A DNA stretch of 64,000 bases from Favolaschia claudopus (Eukaryota > Basidiomycota > Agaricomycetes > Agaricales > Mycenaceae). Location of the stretch: positions 224,411 to 288,410 of the forward strand of contig JAWWNJ010000213.1 of assembly GCA_037176885.1 (NCBI GenBank). The letters are read 5' to 3'. Under the pieces are notes generated by a model. That model saw only the letters and a program-made list of their open reading frames with translations, was not told where the DNA came from and did no database searches. Both the position numbers and the translations under genes were made by a program. Positions 45,815-56,241 of this stretch are shown here, in pieces (position 1 is the stretch's first letter; the number at the start of each line of letters is the position of its first letter).

Positions 45815-46521
45815 TGGGACACGCACCGGACATAGCCGTGATGTTATGTCAATGGCCTCGCCAACGGTTTCCGGAGCTCCGCGGTCCGAACACGAATGAT
45901 TTCTTTCGTTCTCAATCTATACTGCACCAAACAACGCCCGTAAACAACATGTATTGTACTAGGACTCGGCGGCGGTGTTTCCCGCACATTGATGCGCCGC
46001 TTTTCGAATTTATCTCCCCAAATAAGACCGTTGCGCGCTTCTCTCGTCACCTCTCGTCACTCAAGCGGCGACAATCAGCATGGGCCTCTCACGTCTTGTC
46101 TTTCGGACATCTCGGCGTGTCCCACAAGAAATCGTGGCCTTGGATTTCCATGGGACACGCGCAAATTGGCTGGGCGCCTCTCCCACAGCGTGTCCCAGGC
46201 AAAACTGGATCCCGGCCCGTCATGGGACACGCAGAGCAGGCCGCCGCCCAGGGCGTAAATGTTCTCACACGTGTGCCGCGTACTTACTTATGATTCCGCG
46301 GGACTTCCTTGCTATTCCCTCCCGACCCCTTGTGATGGCGCGTCAATGGGATCATAAATTACGCGAAATGTACGTAAATTCTGATAACTCGTTAATGGGC
46401 GTGTTCAATGGCCTTTCAAAAGCATTCGGTGCCCCGGGGCCGCCCCACCCCGATCCCGCAAACAGCCAGCGTGTCCCGGGACACGCTGGCGCTGCCATTT
46501 CCCTTATTGGGCCGTGTCCCA
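45815..46521. mobile_element. MITE-like element rich in GTGTCCCA motifs
   Basis: Starts TGGGACACG and ends CGTGTCCCA, with at least seven copies of GTGTCCCA or its complement between (near 46117, 46151, 46190, 46223, 46471). A perfect 26-bp palindrome (core CGTGTCCCGGGACACG) lies at 46465-46490. The right end abuts the LINE gag ORF, so it probably inserted into that element. I did not find a clean target duplication, which leaves the exact borders open. Confidence 0.55.
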
Positions 46522-48511
46522 TAGAAACTAAGCATGACCATCAAGGAAGTCTCTTGCGCGAACCCTTGCTGCAATCCCTCCCGGCGCCTCTTCAACCCTT
46601 CCAGCGAACACAAGTCGCGGATCCCCATTACATCGCCAAGAGACCCAATCGCCTCGTTCGACCAACGAAGCTCCTCCGCTATGGAGCGGTAGGATGGGTC
46701 AGTGGTGACAGGAACACGGTGTATTACCACACGCTGCCAAGGCTTGTCGAGATTAAACCGTGGCCGGTCCCGGTCGAGCAGGGAGAAGTACGACCGTACA
46801 ACAGACCAAATGGTCTGCTCATGCTCGCGAAGCTGGACGGCAGTGTAGGGAGCTTGTGTGTGGAGAACCAGGTTACCTCCGCGAGACCTATTGACACCTC
46901 TCAGCTTGGCAGCACCATTGAGGGCCGCATTGAGACTGTCGCGAAGGCGTTGCGGGTCAGAGAGGGACTTGATGACCGACGAGTTTGCAAAACGGAGGAT
47001 GAGCCGCTGAGGCGCGGAGCGAGAAGTTGTCGGGGGAGTGGGAGCCTTGTCGGGCCGACGTGGCTTCTGTGGTGTGTTCTTGGTTGGTGGTCCTTTCGGA
47101 ACCGTCGCAGGGGTGGCGGCCTTAGCCGCGGTCGCGTAGGTAGGTTTTGCTGTAAGGGGCATGATGGAGGAGTGGTCTATCATGCGGCGTTTCAACACGT
47201 CAGCTGCTGGCGGAGTTTTTGGGCAGCAGTTCGAACCCCCCACCCCCCCGGCGAGACAACACTTTTGACACTCGCCGGCTTCCCCACCACCGATTTTCCG
47301 GCATTGGTGATCGTTGATCCGACTTTGTCACTGCCAGCCCACTTCCATCAACAGTTTCACTTCCCACCATCATCCGAGCCTCGGATCGCAGCAGGCAATC
47401 ACCCGGCGGCCAGCACATTCCAGTATCACAGTATTTGAATTTTGCGGTCATACTCAAACCTGCTCGGACTTCGCCCACCCGGGCCGCGGTTTATCCCAGT
47501 GGAGGTTGCCTGGGAGTTTCAATGGGGGCCACCAAAAAGAACCGACACATCACTGCACTGTGCCGAAAAAGGGAATTCTATCAGTCTGGGTTCAGATTGG
47601 GTGATGGGGAACAAGGGATGTTTGCTGTGGTGGTGTCGGCCGGCAGGAAGCCAGATTACGCATCCATCAGATGGAATGATTTACAGTACCTGGGAATATT
47701 ACCCACTACTTCATTGTGGGATTGCCACAGGACTGGGTTGCGATCACTCAGTCATTGTGTTAGAGTCTGCTTACATCACGAGACAGAATTATGGAATACG
47801 CGTTAGTAAAATAGTTGACAGTTTGTATCTCTATCATATGCCGTAGGCGCACCGGACTCCGGAGGATTCAAAAAAAAAAAAAAAAAAAAAAAAAGGTTTT
47901 GCTGTAGCTGCTTCAACCGGAGCAGGGGGCGTGGGGAGGGTGTCAGTGGTAGGTTCCTTGGTGTGTTGAATGATATCCTTCGGGTAGAAGTGCCGTTCCA
48001 GGTCATTGGCCAGGGAACGGAGCTGGTATATCTCTTCGAACAGTCGGGGGTTGGCCATTAGCGGGTTTCCGCGTGGCCTGTGTCCGCCATCAATTCTAGA
48101 CGACACAAGATGCTGGACGTCAGTCATTAGAAACCGAACGCCGTCTGCTACCTTTTTTCGGCAGTGGTTCCAAGCGCAAGGCGGTGGAGACGTGGTGAGC
48201 TGTATGGGGGCTATCGGGGTGCGCTGGTCGAGTGTGCTCGTTGGCACATGCCGTGCGGGCGTGGGTGTGGTGGGCATCGAGGGCGACGGAGAGCCTGCGC
48301 CCGCAGAGTCATCCGCGATTCGCCCTCTCTTCACAATACGGTCGGTGGTGGGTGACTGGGTGACAAGAGCTGAGGTGGAGGGTGTTGGTGTTGTTGGCTC
48401 TGCTGAGGCAGAGGTGTCCGGTGGGGAGTCTGACCGAGGTCGACGCTGGCCCACATTTTTGCTGGTGATGGTTGAGAGAAAACGTGACATCTGACGGGGT
48501 TTTGTCAACAT
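46522..48511 (-). pseudogene. LINE Gag (ORF1), interrupted twice
   Basis: ATG 48511-48509 opens MLTKPRQMSRFLSTITSKN; the leader is shared with 10341-10420. The frame continues Ser/Thr/Pro-rich (TSASAEPTTPTPSTSA), then a helical segment (FEEIYQLRSLANDLERHFYP), to EAATAKP, where a 739-bp retroposon (47155-47893) intervenes. Removing the insert and one copy of its 13-bp duplication restores the frame exactly as EAATAKPTYATAAKAATPAT, followed by a conserved-looking domain (RLILRFANSSVIKSLSDPQR; PWQRVVIHRVPVTT). It ends where the 45815-46521 element begins. Gag proteins of L1/Tad-type LINEs bind element RNA; the CCHC knuckles expected near the C-terminus are missing, and no ORF2 follows. Confidence 0.75.
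47155..47893 (+). mobile_element. Polyadenylated retroposon with 13-bp duplication
   Basis: A 739-bp insertion flanked by exact copies of AGGTTTTGCTGTA (47142-47154 and 47894-47906) and ending in an A run of about 25 (47870-47894). These are hallmarks of LINE-mediated target-primed reverse transcription. The 5' head has tRNA-like features: an A-box-like GGAGTGGTC near 47169 and a B box GTTCGAACCCC at 47229-47239. The body has a short open frame (MGATKKNRHITALCRKREF) of unknown meaning. A tRNA-derived SINE or a chimeric retrotranscript would both fit. Confidence 0.85.
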
Positions 48512-48568
48512 CCTAACCGGCTGTCGAGATGTTGAAACTCACACGCGGTCCCCGGCGCCGCGCGCCGG
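48494..48568 (-). repeat. LINE 5' leader, shared with 10341-10420
   Basis: The reverse complement aligns with 10341-10420 through CCGGCGCGCGGCGCCGGGGA, AGTTTCAACATCTCGACAG and the start codon plus ACAAAACCCCGT. It ties the GC-rich modules elsewhere in the window to LINE 5' ends. Confidence 0.8.
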
Positions 48569-48922
48569 ATCAACAACAATTCAAAGAGATCCACGTTTCC
48601 CGAGTCGGCGAATCTCCGCAAGCGGTTGCACTCCACTTAGTCTCAATCTCGAATCAGTATTCTCATTGTATCAACTTTCAACGCACACCGACCATTGGAT
48701 CTGCTGTCAACGGCAGTCGGCTGGTCGCTGTGCTGAAAATTTCTGGGTCCGCTCGTGGTTGAATGCATCGACTCGATTTTCTTGTGGAACTGGCAACTTG
48801 CTGTCAAAAAACGCTGATATCAGGGCCCCCAGACTCAAAATAGGCAGCATTTGTGTTGCTGGCTAACGATACAACTGACTTGGTTCATTAGCCTGTTTGC
48901 GAAGCAGCCATTGAATGGCTAA

Positions 48923-49121
48923 TAGAGACTTTGCGGAAGCCACCGGTGGCTATTTGTGGCTCTTCGCGTGCAATAGTTTTTTGAGCCTCCCGCTAGAGTT
49001 AGCCACCCTAGCATCCCGTGAATAGGTAGTACAAATAGTGGCTAATCTACCCAGAGGCTGTCATCCGGTCCCGAGAAAAATTAGCCACCAATAGCCACCA
49101 GTGGCTACCGCAAAGTCTCTA
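48923..49121. mobile_element. hAT-type MITE, 199 bp
   Basis: Bounded by an exact 8-bp duplication ATGGCTAA (48915-48922 and 49122-49129). The inverted ends start TAGAGACTTTGCGG and agree at about 36 of 39 positions, continuing with AGCCAC(C/T)GGTGGCT. GTGGCT/AGCCAC motifs recur through the element. Non-coding. The ends and the duplication fit hAT transposons. Related AGCCATT(C/G)AATGGCT palindromes lie outside it at 48907 and near 49262. Confidence 0.9.
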
Positions 49122-49129
49122 ATGGCTAA

Positions 49130-49679
49130 ACAAGTGTCCAGATTCCGGCGTATTGACAAAAGACACCCCCAGTCCGAGTACCCGAACTTCATTCCAGACA
49201 GCTCCTCTTGACTTCTACATGAAAGCTTGGCCAATCAAAGTTTCCTAATGCGGAAATCGGTAGCCATTCAATGGCTCCAATGGCTCTTCGCAAACCCTCT
49301 ATTGGCCAATCTTTTTCCTTCCAGGGAAGGATGTACACTTGGACCCCATACCAAGTTTGCGATTGCAAATTCAATATCAAGAATGCGAAAATTCGGTGAC
49401 TGAGAAGGTAAATTTCCAGACAAGATGGAGAACTGCCGGCACCTACTTCCTTTTTCAAATATTTTCAGCTGTCTAGGTCCTGGACTCCAGGAATCTTCTA
49501 TGTGGCTCCAACACTGATATGTTTCACATTGTTTTCAGCCCGCGCCTGTTCTAGTTCGCGAATTCCTCTTTCTACGCCAATCGAATTCACGCAGACTATA
49601 GCAAGTACGGTACACAACGGCCGAGGCTCAACCCTGATTCGAGATACAAGTCCTGTTTCCACACTGGCAGGCTAGCACT
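49130..49679. other. No supported gene
   Basis: AT-leaning sequence between a hAT MITE and the composite element. No coding or repeat signal beyond an AGCCATTCAATGGCT palindrome near 49262. Confidence 0.4.
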
Positions 49680-51339
49680 ACTAGTAGTAGCAGTTTTACT
49701 AGCAGAAAGCAGAAAACTTTCCTTAATATACTTATGCCGAAAGCATGTACCTTGATATAGGCTCGAAACCAGCCGTTATAGTAGCAATGACGAGCAAGCA
49801 GGTATCACTGACAATAACGGCTGGAAGCACTTAGCCGTAAACTGATAGATGGTAATTTCAAACTCCGATTATACCTTTTTAGGAAGTATCTCCGAGGCTC
49901 GAAGCGACTTGTTTTCACGTTTGCCTCAAGATAATATTTCAAAATATGGGCTAACCACATTCTCTATTGACTCCAAGTCCTTTGTGACTTTGATACAGGT
50001 TTTGCCTTACATACAGAAGGTTCATTGACCCAAAATAAAACCTGATGCTAAGGTAGGGCTCATTCATAAGGAACCTACGTCATGTGATCAAATGTGACGC
50101 CCCTTTTTGGGCGATTTCCTTGTTTTCAACCCCTTTTGACCCAATCCTGGCATAATCCCATGGGTTTCGATACGAAGATAACTGCATTTAGCTTATTCAA
50201 GGACACCTGCATGGTTTTTTGCGCGATAGTTGATGCCTATGATTTATTGAAAGAATTTTGGTTCGGGAGCATTGTTTCACTTTCAATGAATCCAATTCAG
50301 CTTCAAATATTAATATATGTTGCAGTATTTCACTAACAAAGTACTAAAGTAGATCTTCGTATTTACTTATGGCTTTGTGGTCACAGGCAATGCAAAAGGA
50401 ATGGGAAACGGCAACTCAACCCAAAATGGAGTGTGATATTTGATCACATCCCTACCTTAGAAACCTTCACAATGATGGTATTTTCAGGTAATCTTGGCCC
50501 GGAAGCTCTCCACTGAAGGGCAGAAATGGTTTCCGACAGTTTCAGGCAGCATTTGAGTGAAAGAAAACAAAACTCTCAGAGATACTTCCTAATAAGGTAT
50601 AGTCGGAGTTTGAATTTTCCATCTATCAATCTACACCTAAGTGCTTCCAGCCGTTATGGTAAGTAATACCTGCTTGCTCGTCATTACTCCCACTAACGGC
50701 TGGTCTCGAGCTGACAGCGTGTGCTCAAAGCGAGCACCGCGAGCTAGAGCACTTAGCCGGCGAAGGAAAGATGCCGATCATTGATCGTTGATCGTTTCTC
50801 TTCTTTCCTTTCGCTCTCCTCAAGGCTTTCTCGGTTTTGGAACTGCGTTGTCTGTGGGCTCCGTTGTCTCTCTTCTTCGGCCGCCGGCGTTTCTGGTGAC
50901 ACCAATGTGACACCTTTCCTCGGTCCTTGGTCCCAGCCAGTCCAAAATGGCCAATGTGCTCTCTTACCCCTATCCCTTCAAGACTCGGGCTCTCTGAGGC
51001 TTTCCTTCACCGCTTTCAGCATGGGAACCTTCTCATTGCAATATTCATCTAGACTCCGCCCTTATGGATTATCTCAATCTCTATCTCTGACTCAAATTAT
51101 CACCAACAAGCATACTATTCAAGACTCTCCTATTCCCGTCATCTTGTCCAGCATGCACCCGCGTTTCCGAAGCTTCCCCTCTTGACATTCGAAGGGCATC
51201 TCGGAACGAATTCACAGTGGTATCTGCGCTTTCTCATCTTCTTCATTGCACGGTGCTGTCATTTCTCTAGGAATTGCGTGAAGCATTTGGTTGCCGCTTC
51301 CGGCTTCCATCTTACATTATTCTGTGCCTTTGTGCAGCC

Positions 51340-51480
51340 TATTCCGCGCCTTTGTGCGAAATTATTTCGTGCACCTTTGTGCCTATTTATTCCGTGCACC
51401 TTTGTGCCTATGTATTTCGTGCGCCTTTGCGCCAATCTATTTCGTGCGCCTTTGCGCCAGCTATTTCGTGTGCCTTTGCA
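51340..51480 (+). repeat. 25-bp tandem repeat
   Basis: About six imperfect copies of a 25-bp unit such as TATTTCGTGCGCCTTTGCGC plus CAATC, each holding the small inverted pair GCGC-CTTT-GCGC or GTGC-ACCTTT-GTGC. Confidence 0.8.
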
Positions 51481-51635
51481 CCATTCTGTGCCTTTGCACC
51501 AATTATCATGTCGTGCCTCCTTGCCGTCTTGATCCTGTGCCTTCGTGCCACCGACCCGGGGTTGTTTGGTACGATATCTATTGCTATGGAATTTTCTTTT
51601 GCTGTTGTCTTGTTTCCAGGTTTATATCCCGAAGA

Positions 51636-52070
51636 CCTGTATGCCGCAATTTGCATGCTACATTGCCTATCAATTTGTTCGCATGCTCCGCTGCGGGCCG
51701 CTGCGACCTGTATGCCGGAATTTCCGTGCCTCTGCAGCATTATTTCGCCTGTATGCTGCAATTTGCATGCTGCAGTGCCATTTATTTTGTTCGCATGCTC
51801 CGCTGCGGGCACCTGCGACTTGTATGCCGGAATTTCCGTGCCTCTGCAGCATTATTTCGCCTGTATGCTGCAATTTGCATGCTGCAGTGCCATTTATTTT
51901 GTTCGCATGCTCCGCTGCGGGCCGCTGCGACCTGTATGCCGGAATTTCCGTGCCTCTGCAGCATTATATCGCCTGTATGCTGCAATTTGCATGCTACAGC
52001 GCATATTCTCTCGTTCGCATGCTCCATGCGAGCCGCTGCGGCCTGCATGCCGGAATTTCTGGGGGCAGTT
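51636..52070 (+). repeat. 112-bp tandem repeat, about 3.8 copies
   Basis: Units begin at 51636, 51748, 51860 and 51972 with CCTGTATGC(C/T)GCAATTTGCA and end in TCTGCAGCATTAT(T/A)TCG. Period 112 is not a multiple of three, so each copy is read in a new frame, and all three forward frames stay open across the array. This explains several overlapping Cys-rich frames without requiring a gene. Confidence 0.9.
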
Positions 52071-54109
52071 TTAGTGTATTACGCCGCTGTGCTGCAGTGC
52101 TCGCTATTCCTGCGATGCCAAACATTCTGTGAGTCTTCGCTGGCAGCATTGTTACGCCTGGTCATTTCTGTGCACTGCTATGCCCCTGAGTTCTACCATT
52201 CCGTTGATGTGCTCATGCACTGCGGCACAAAATTATTTGTTGGTAAATGCGATGGGTCTCTGTCCTTTCGTTGTCGTTGTAACGTTTTGTTTCGGTTGGC
52301 CTCGCTCCAAGACCGTCTTGTTTGGCCTACCGGGCAATCTACTCGTCTAATCTGGCGGTGGATTGTCTATTTTAGCCATCCGCTGCGGGCGACTGCGAGG
52401 TGTATGCCCGAGTCCGGACTTCCACGGTCCCGCGTTTGTTTCAGGTGCAGTATTACTCTGCCGGTATGCCGCTGCGCTGCAGTGCCCGTTATCCTCCTCT
52501 TTGCATGCGCCACTGTGGGCCGCTATGATTAGCATACCAGATTTTCTGCCCCTCTGTAGCATGTTTTATGCTCGCATTCTACAGTTGCGCTAGGCATTTA
52601 TTCGTTTATATGCTACATTGTGAGCTACTTCGATCTGCCCACCGGAATTTTCGGGTTCACTATTGTTTCGCCTCCGCGCTGCTGCATCATTCAAGGTTAA
52701 CAATTTTCTTTCGCTGATGCGGTGGTCAATCCGACACAACTCACCGCTGCTATGCATTTTTTATTCACATGGGTTTGTGCCTCTTCGTTGCTTATGCATC
52801 GTTACCTTCTTAGGGTTTAAATGGTCTATTTCACGTCATTCTAGCTGCGTTTCATCACGCTTTCACTAACAGATTTTATTGTTTTCAGCATACTGGTGGT
52901 TGTGGATCACTATCCATTCCCTCTCTGCATACTTTGTACATCGGAGACTCGGTTCTCTTTTCCAGTTCGAACATCGATGGTGATGATTTTCTTTATTGAT
53001 CCATCTCTTCCGATTGCTTGCTACCCTGGTACCATTGAACCTTCATCAGCGTCATGGTTCTGTATTCTACTTCCGCTCTGTTCTTCTCGGCGGCTTCCTT
53101 CATTGGGTCTGTGTTACGATGCAACCATTCCGCAAATTGATCTCTACACCTTCATGGCTTTGATTTTCACCAATCAAGCTCACTTGATGCCCACTCGAGC
53201 CACTAGGCAACTCGGCAGTGATGTGGCCAACTTGTCTATATTCTTTGCCGATATCAGCGTCGCCACCTGATTAAGCAGTGGGTTCCGACCGGGTTATGGA
53301 TTCGACTTCATAGGCTATGTCCCATGCCATTGGGCTCCCCTGTTTAATTAGGCAGCGCACTTTGTCTAACGGGGCCTTCGTTTTGTCAACTGGGTCGCAC
53401 TATTCAAGACCATTTTACGGCTTTCGCCGCTATTACACTAGCCGACGAATCGTGTTCTCACGTTTGCGAATGCACTGAAGCTCGCGCCTGCCGGTCTTCA
53501 GCGGTTCTTACGAGGCGCAAATGCACTCCGACAATTCTCTAACACGGCCGTGTTCGTTCTCCCGGATCATACCTTGCTGTTTGTCCCCGCCAGTGTGCAT
53601 TGACTGTCGATTGAGTGCAGCTTACTTAATCATGGTCGGCAGCCACCTTCAGCATTCTTGTTGTTTGTTTCTCGAGCTCTCTCCGCTCTTAGCTTCGATG
53701 AACGGGCCTAATTACCAGATTCAAACTTTCGTCGCCACTTTGGGGAAATTCCGTGCAGATACTTACCTCGCGCCGAGTCACACGAGTGACACACATTTGG
53801 AAGTCTTCGTTTCAAGGATTAATTTCACCTTGAGATCAGCTTAATCTCGATCAAATGGTTGCCGATTGCATCCAATCTTTGAGAATCTTTCTCTTTGAGT
53901 TCTATTCTCTGGCATATCTTTCGGCAGTCTGAATGTTCTTTGGGGGAGTCGTCTTCTCGGATTCCGCCTGTCCGGTCTCTGTGTTCCCTGGGTTTTGTGG
54001 GTTAGTGCTCATCCGGAAGCCTCACTCACAGAGAACCCAGAAACCAAAGTTTTCGGGGCTCCTCTTCCCAAAGACTTATTTGATTCACAATTCCTAGCGA
54101 CTTAGCTAG

Positions 54110-54400
54110 CTGACAGCGTGTGCTCAAAGCGAGCACCGCGAGCTAGAGCACTTAGCCGGCTAGCTAAGAGAGCGAGAAGGAAAGATGCCGATCATTGATC
54201 GTTGATCGTTTCTCTTCTTTCCTTTCGCTCTCCTCAAGGCTTTCTCGGCCCACCCACCACACCCCCGAGTCTTGGCTTTTGGTTGACACTGTTTAGTGCT
54301 CATCCGGAAGCCTCACTCACAGAGAACCCAGAAACCAAAGTTTTCGGGGCTCCTCTTCCCAAAGACTTATTTGATTCACAATTCCTAGCGACTTAGCTAG
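54110..54400 (+). repeat. Internally deleted copy of the 3.4-kb unit
   Basis: 291 bp: the 5' 130 bp match 50711-50838 (with a 17-bp insertion GGCTAGCTAAGAGAGCG-like), the 3' 107 bp (54294-54400) match 54003-54109. The junction with the full copy is exact at CTAG/CTGACAG. Confidence 0.85.
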
Positions 54401-54439
54401 CCTAACCTTGATACAATAAATCATTTTTTTTTATCTCAC

Positions 54440-54541
54440 TAGTAGTAGCAGTTTTACTATCAGAAAGCAGAGAACTTTCTTCAATATATGCCGAAAGCAT
54501 GTACCTTGATACAATAAATCATTTTTTTTTTTTTTTATCTC
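54440..54541. repeat. Intact copy of the interrupted target repeat
   Basis: CTAGTAGTAGCAGTTTTACT through GCATGTACCTTGATACAATA, ending in a T run and ATCTCA. The same unit lies at 49680-49758 and is resumed at 54405-54439 after the insertion, so the target was a tandem pair. The CAATAAATCA plus T-run end suggests a retroposon tail. Confidence 0.8.
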
Positions 54542-54562
54542 AAGCAAGGTGTCTTCCGCGAC

Positions 54563-55064
54563 CAAGGGTGTGCGGAAACTAAAAAAAAATACCTAGGGCC
54601 GTTTTTTTTCAAACCGACCTCTTGGGCTGAACCACCCTACCACGTAAGCATTACATAACGCTCAAATAGAGCAATTTCTCACGTGATCCAGCATTGCCGA
54701 GCGGCACAAACAAAATTAGAAACTCAGAGCAACTGTTAGAGGTCGTATCAGTTTGCAGTTAAGGGTCTTAATAAGGGTGCATCTTATCTTCCGTTCTAAC
54801 TTATAGCAAAATTTCAAAATACAACCAAAGTCAATAGTCCCAAAAGGGATGATACGGCGGTGAGGCTCAGCAACCATGCTGGGACCCTTTTAATACGGTT
54901 TCTTGGCTTATAAACGACAACAATAGTGTTTTCCAGCTGCTTTTGTGCTACTAGAACCACTCCCGACACTCCAAAAAATAATCAATTATTTTTTGTTTCT
55001 TGCCCTCCCGGCCGAACCACCCTCCCTGCCCGGTGTGCCGGCTTGACCGGCCCGCACACCCTTG
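54563..55064. mobile_element. Element with CAAGGGTGTGCGG inverted ends
   Basis: CAAGGGTGTGCGG at 54563-54575 is exactly inverted at 55052-55064, giving a 502-bp unit. GAACCACCCT occurs near both ends. I found no target duplication. Non-coding; probable MITE. Confidence 0.55.
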
Positions 55065-55572
55065 CTTCAGACGCAGTCGGAGCTTCCTAGTCGGTATAGG
55101 GCTCCAAAATGCAGATGCTTACAAATGACTGGGTGCTTTGTAAACACAGCTGTAAGCACTGTGCGGGCCTTTCCTCGGATTTCGGATATCCAGCTGTCTA
55201 GTCTCGGATACCCAGACGTTCCTCCGCAGTCCGAGAGGGCGAGATTAGATATATCGGAGCTACTTCCTAATCTGTAATTTCAATGACAGGTTTTGGCGTT
55301 TGATTGATTTTGAGGGTGATCGGAACAAGGGCGTAGGAACGTCTGGGCCACTTCCATTGGGTCACCTACATACCATAACCCGCTTCGCGCGTCACCGCGT
55401 CCACGCCGTTCGCTCGCGTCCGCCGCCACCTACAGGACCATGCCTCCGGAGGGTGGGGACCGTCACCCCGCCCTCCGCGAGCGCTCTCAGCACCTCCTAC
55501 ATGATGCGCGGCGGAGCACGGCGGCGTGCAGCCACTGAATATGGTTACAATTTAAAGCATACACGCGACACA
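55065..55572. other. Upstream of helicase fragment; no gene
   Basis: The frame upstream of ATG 55573 is open from 55300 but is Arg/Pro-rich without motifs, and the first plausible start is 55573. GACGCAGTCGGAGCTTCCTA near 55071 is the complement of a sequence at the 3' end of the LINE pseudogene near 19133. Confidence 0.45.
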
Positions 55573-56240
55573 ATGAGCTCGGTGTTCCGGCAGCGCACAA
55601 ACAACACCGCGCACGACTGGCAGCTAGACGTTGCCGAGGCTCTCATTTTGAAGCTCTACAGCTTGGTCATCGCAGGCACGGGCATGGGCAAGACGACCCC
55701 ATTTGTCCTGCCTCTCCTCCTTCTTCAAAACAAGTCGAAGCTCGTCCTCGTTATATCTCCATTACTCTCCATGCAAAAACAACAAGTAAGTGTTGACTTC
55801 TATGTGCAACTACACGTTCTCATCCTGTGTCAGATGAAGACATTCAATCAACTCGGAATCTCTGCGGCAGCCGTCAATAACGAGACGTTGGATGAGGGTT
55901 TGCTAAAGGTGCGTTACCAGAAGCTGCTTTTCACTTTTTCTTTGGCTAATTAAACGTGTGCAGCGGCTAAAATCTCACGAGTTCCAAGCTGTTTTTGTCG
56001 GGCCCGAGATGCTCATGGAGAACCCACTCTTCCACCCCTGGATCCGGCACAAGGACACGCTCGGGCGCGTTCTCTTCGTCGCCATTGACGAAGCTCATCT
56101 CATCCGCATCTGGGGAAGCGACTTTCGTCCTCAATACCAATTGTTGTCCCGTCTCCGCTCGCTGCTACCCACTCGCGTCCCTGTTCTTCCCACATCCGCC
56201 ACCATTACACCCGAGGCCGAGCGCGAGATCTGCGCGGCCC
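55573..56240 (+). pseudogene. RecQ-like DNA helicase, N-terminal fragment
   Basis: Superfamily-2 DEAH helicase of the RecQ type. Exons 55573-55785, 55834-55908 and 55964 to about 56230, with introns of 48 and 55 nt. Domains in order: a Q-motif-like region (DWQLDVAEALILKLYSLVIA), Walker A as AGTGMGKT, motif Ia (LVISPLLSMQKQQ), FVGPEML, motif II as IDEAHLI, GSDFRPQYQLL, and motif III as PTSATIT. Sequence similarity ends just after motif III; motifs IV-VI and the RecQ C-terminal domain are missing, so it cannot be an active helicase. Agaricomycetes carry many RecQ-like copies near subtelomeres and repeats. The Walker A and DEAH residues are intact, so truncation seems recent. Confidence 0.8.
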
Positions 56241-56241
56241 A

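Larger units (their letters stand above)
50711..54109 (+). repeat. 3.4-kb unit, full-length copy
   Basis: Begins CTGACAGCGTGTGCTCAAAG and ends TTCCTAGCGACTTAGCTAG. It is followed at once by 54110-54400, which has the same first 130 bp and the same last 107 bp. The 3' end forms a short hairpin (CTAGC-GACTTA-GCTAG) ending in CTAG, and head-to-tail junctions at CTAG are known for Helitrons; no Rep/helicase is present, so a non-autonomous Helitron-like element is only a possibility. Open frames (51291-52532) are Cys-rich and arise from tandem repeats. The frame 52896-53270 is unrecognised. Confidence 0.6.
49759..54404. mobile_element. Composite 4.6-kb insertion with 9-bp duplication
   Basis: Bounded by exact 9-bp direct repeats ACCTTGATA (49750-49758 and 54405-54413); the ends read TAGGCT...AGCCTA. 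It splits an older repeat unit (49680-49758 continued at 54405-54439). Inside, 49759-49897 and 50578-50708 form long inverted arms (core CCAGCCGTTA and ATGACGAGCAAGC) around 0.7 kb, like a Mutator-type non-autonomous element. Next, 50711-54109 and 54110-54400 form a head-to-tail pair of a full and an internally deleted unit. Nine-bp duplications suit Mutator-like elements, but the nested structure leaves the origin open. No transposase recognised. Confidence 0.7.

Noticed and set aside
46080..47438. 452-codon plus-strand open frame
   Set aside because: It is antisense to the LINE Gag ORF and runs through the retroposon and MITE; no motif of its own.
51291..52532. 413-codon Cys-rich frame as a gene
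   Set aside because: It is generated by 112-bp and 25-bp tandem repeats that are open in all forward frames; no start context, introns or conserved domain.
50711..54400. LTR retrotransposon with 54110-54400 as the 3' LTR
   Set aside because: The 3.4-kb copy shares both ends with the 291-bp copy, so the pair is a full unit plus its internal-deletion derivative, not two LTRs; no Gag or Pol is present.
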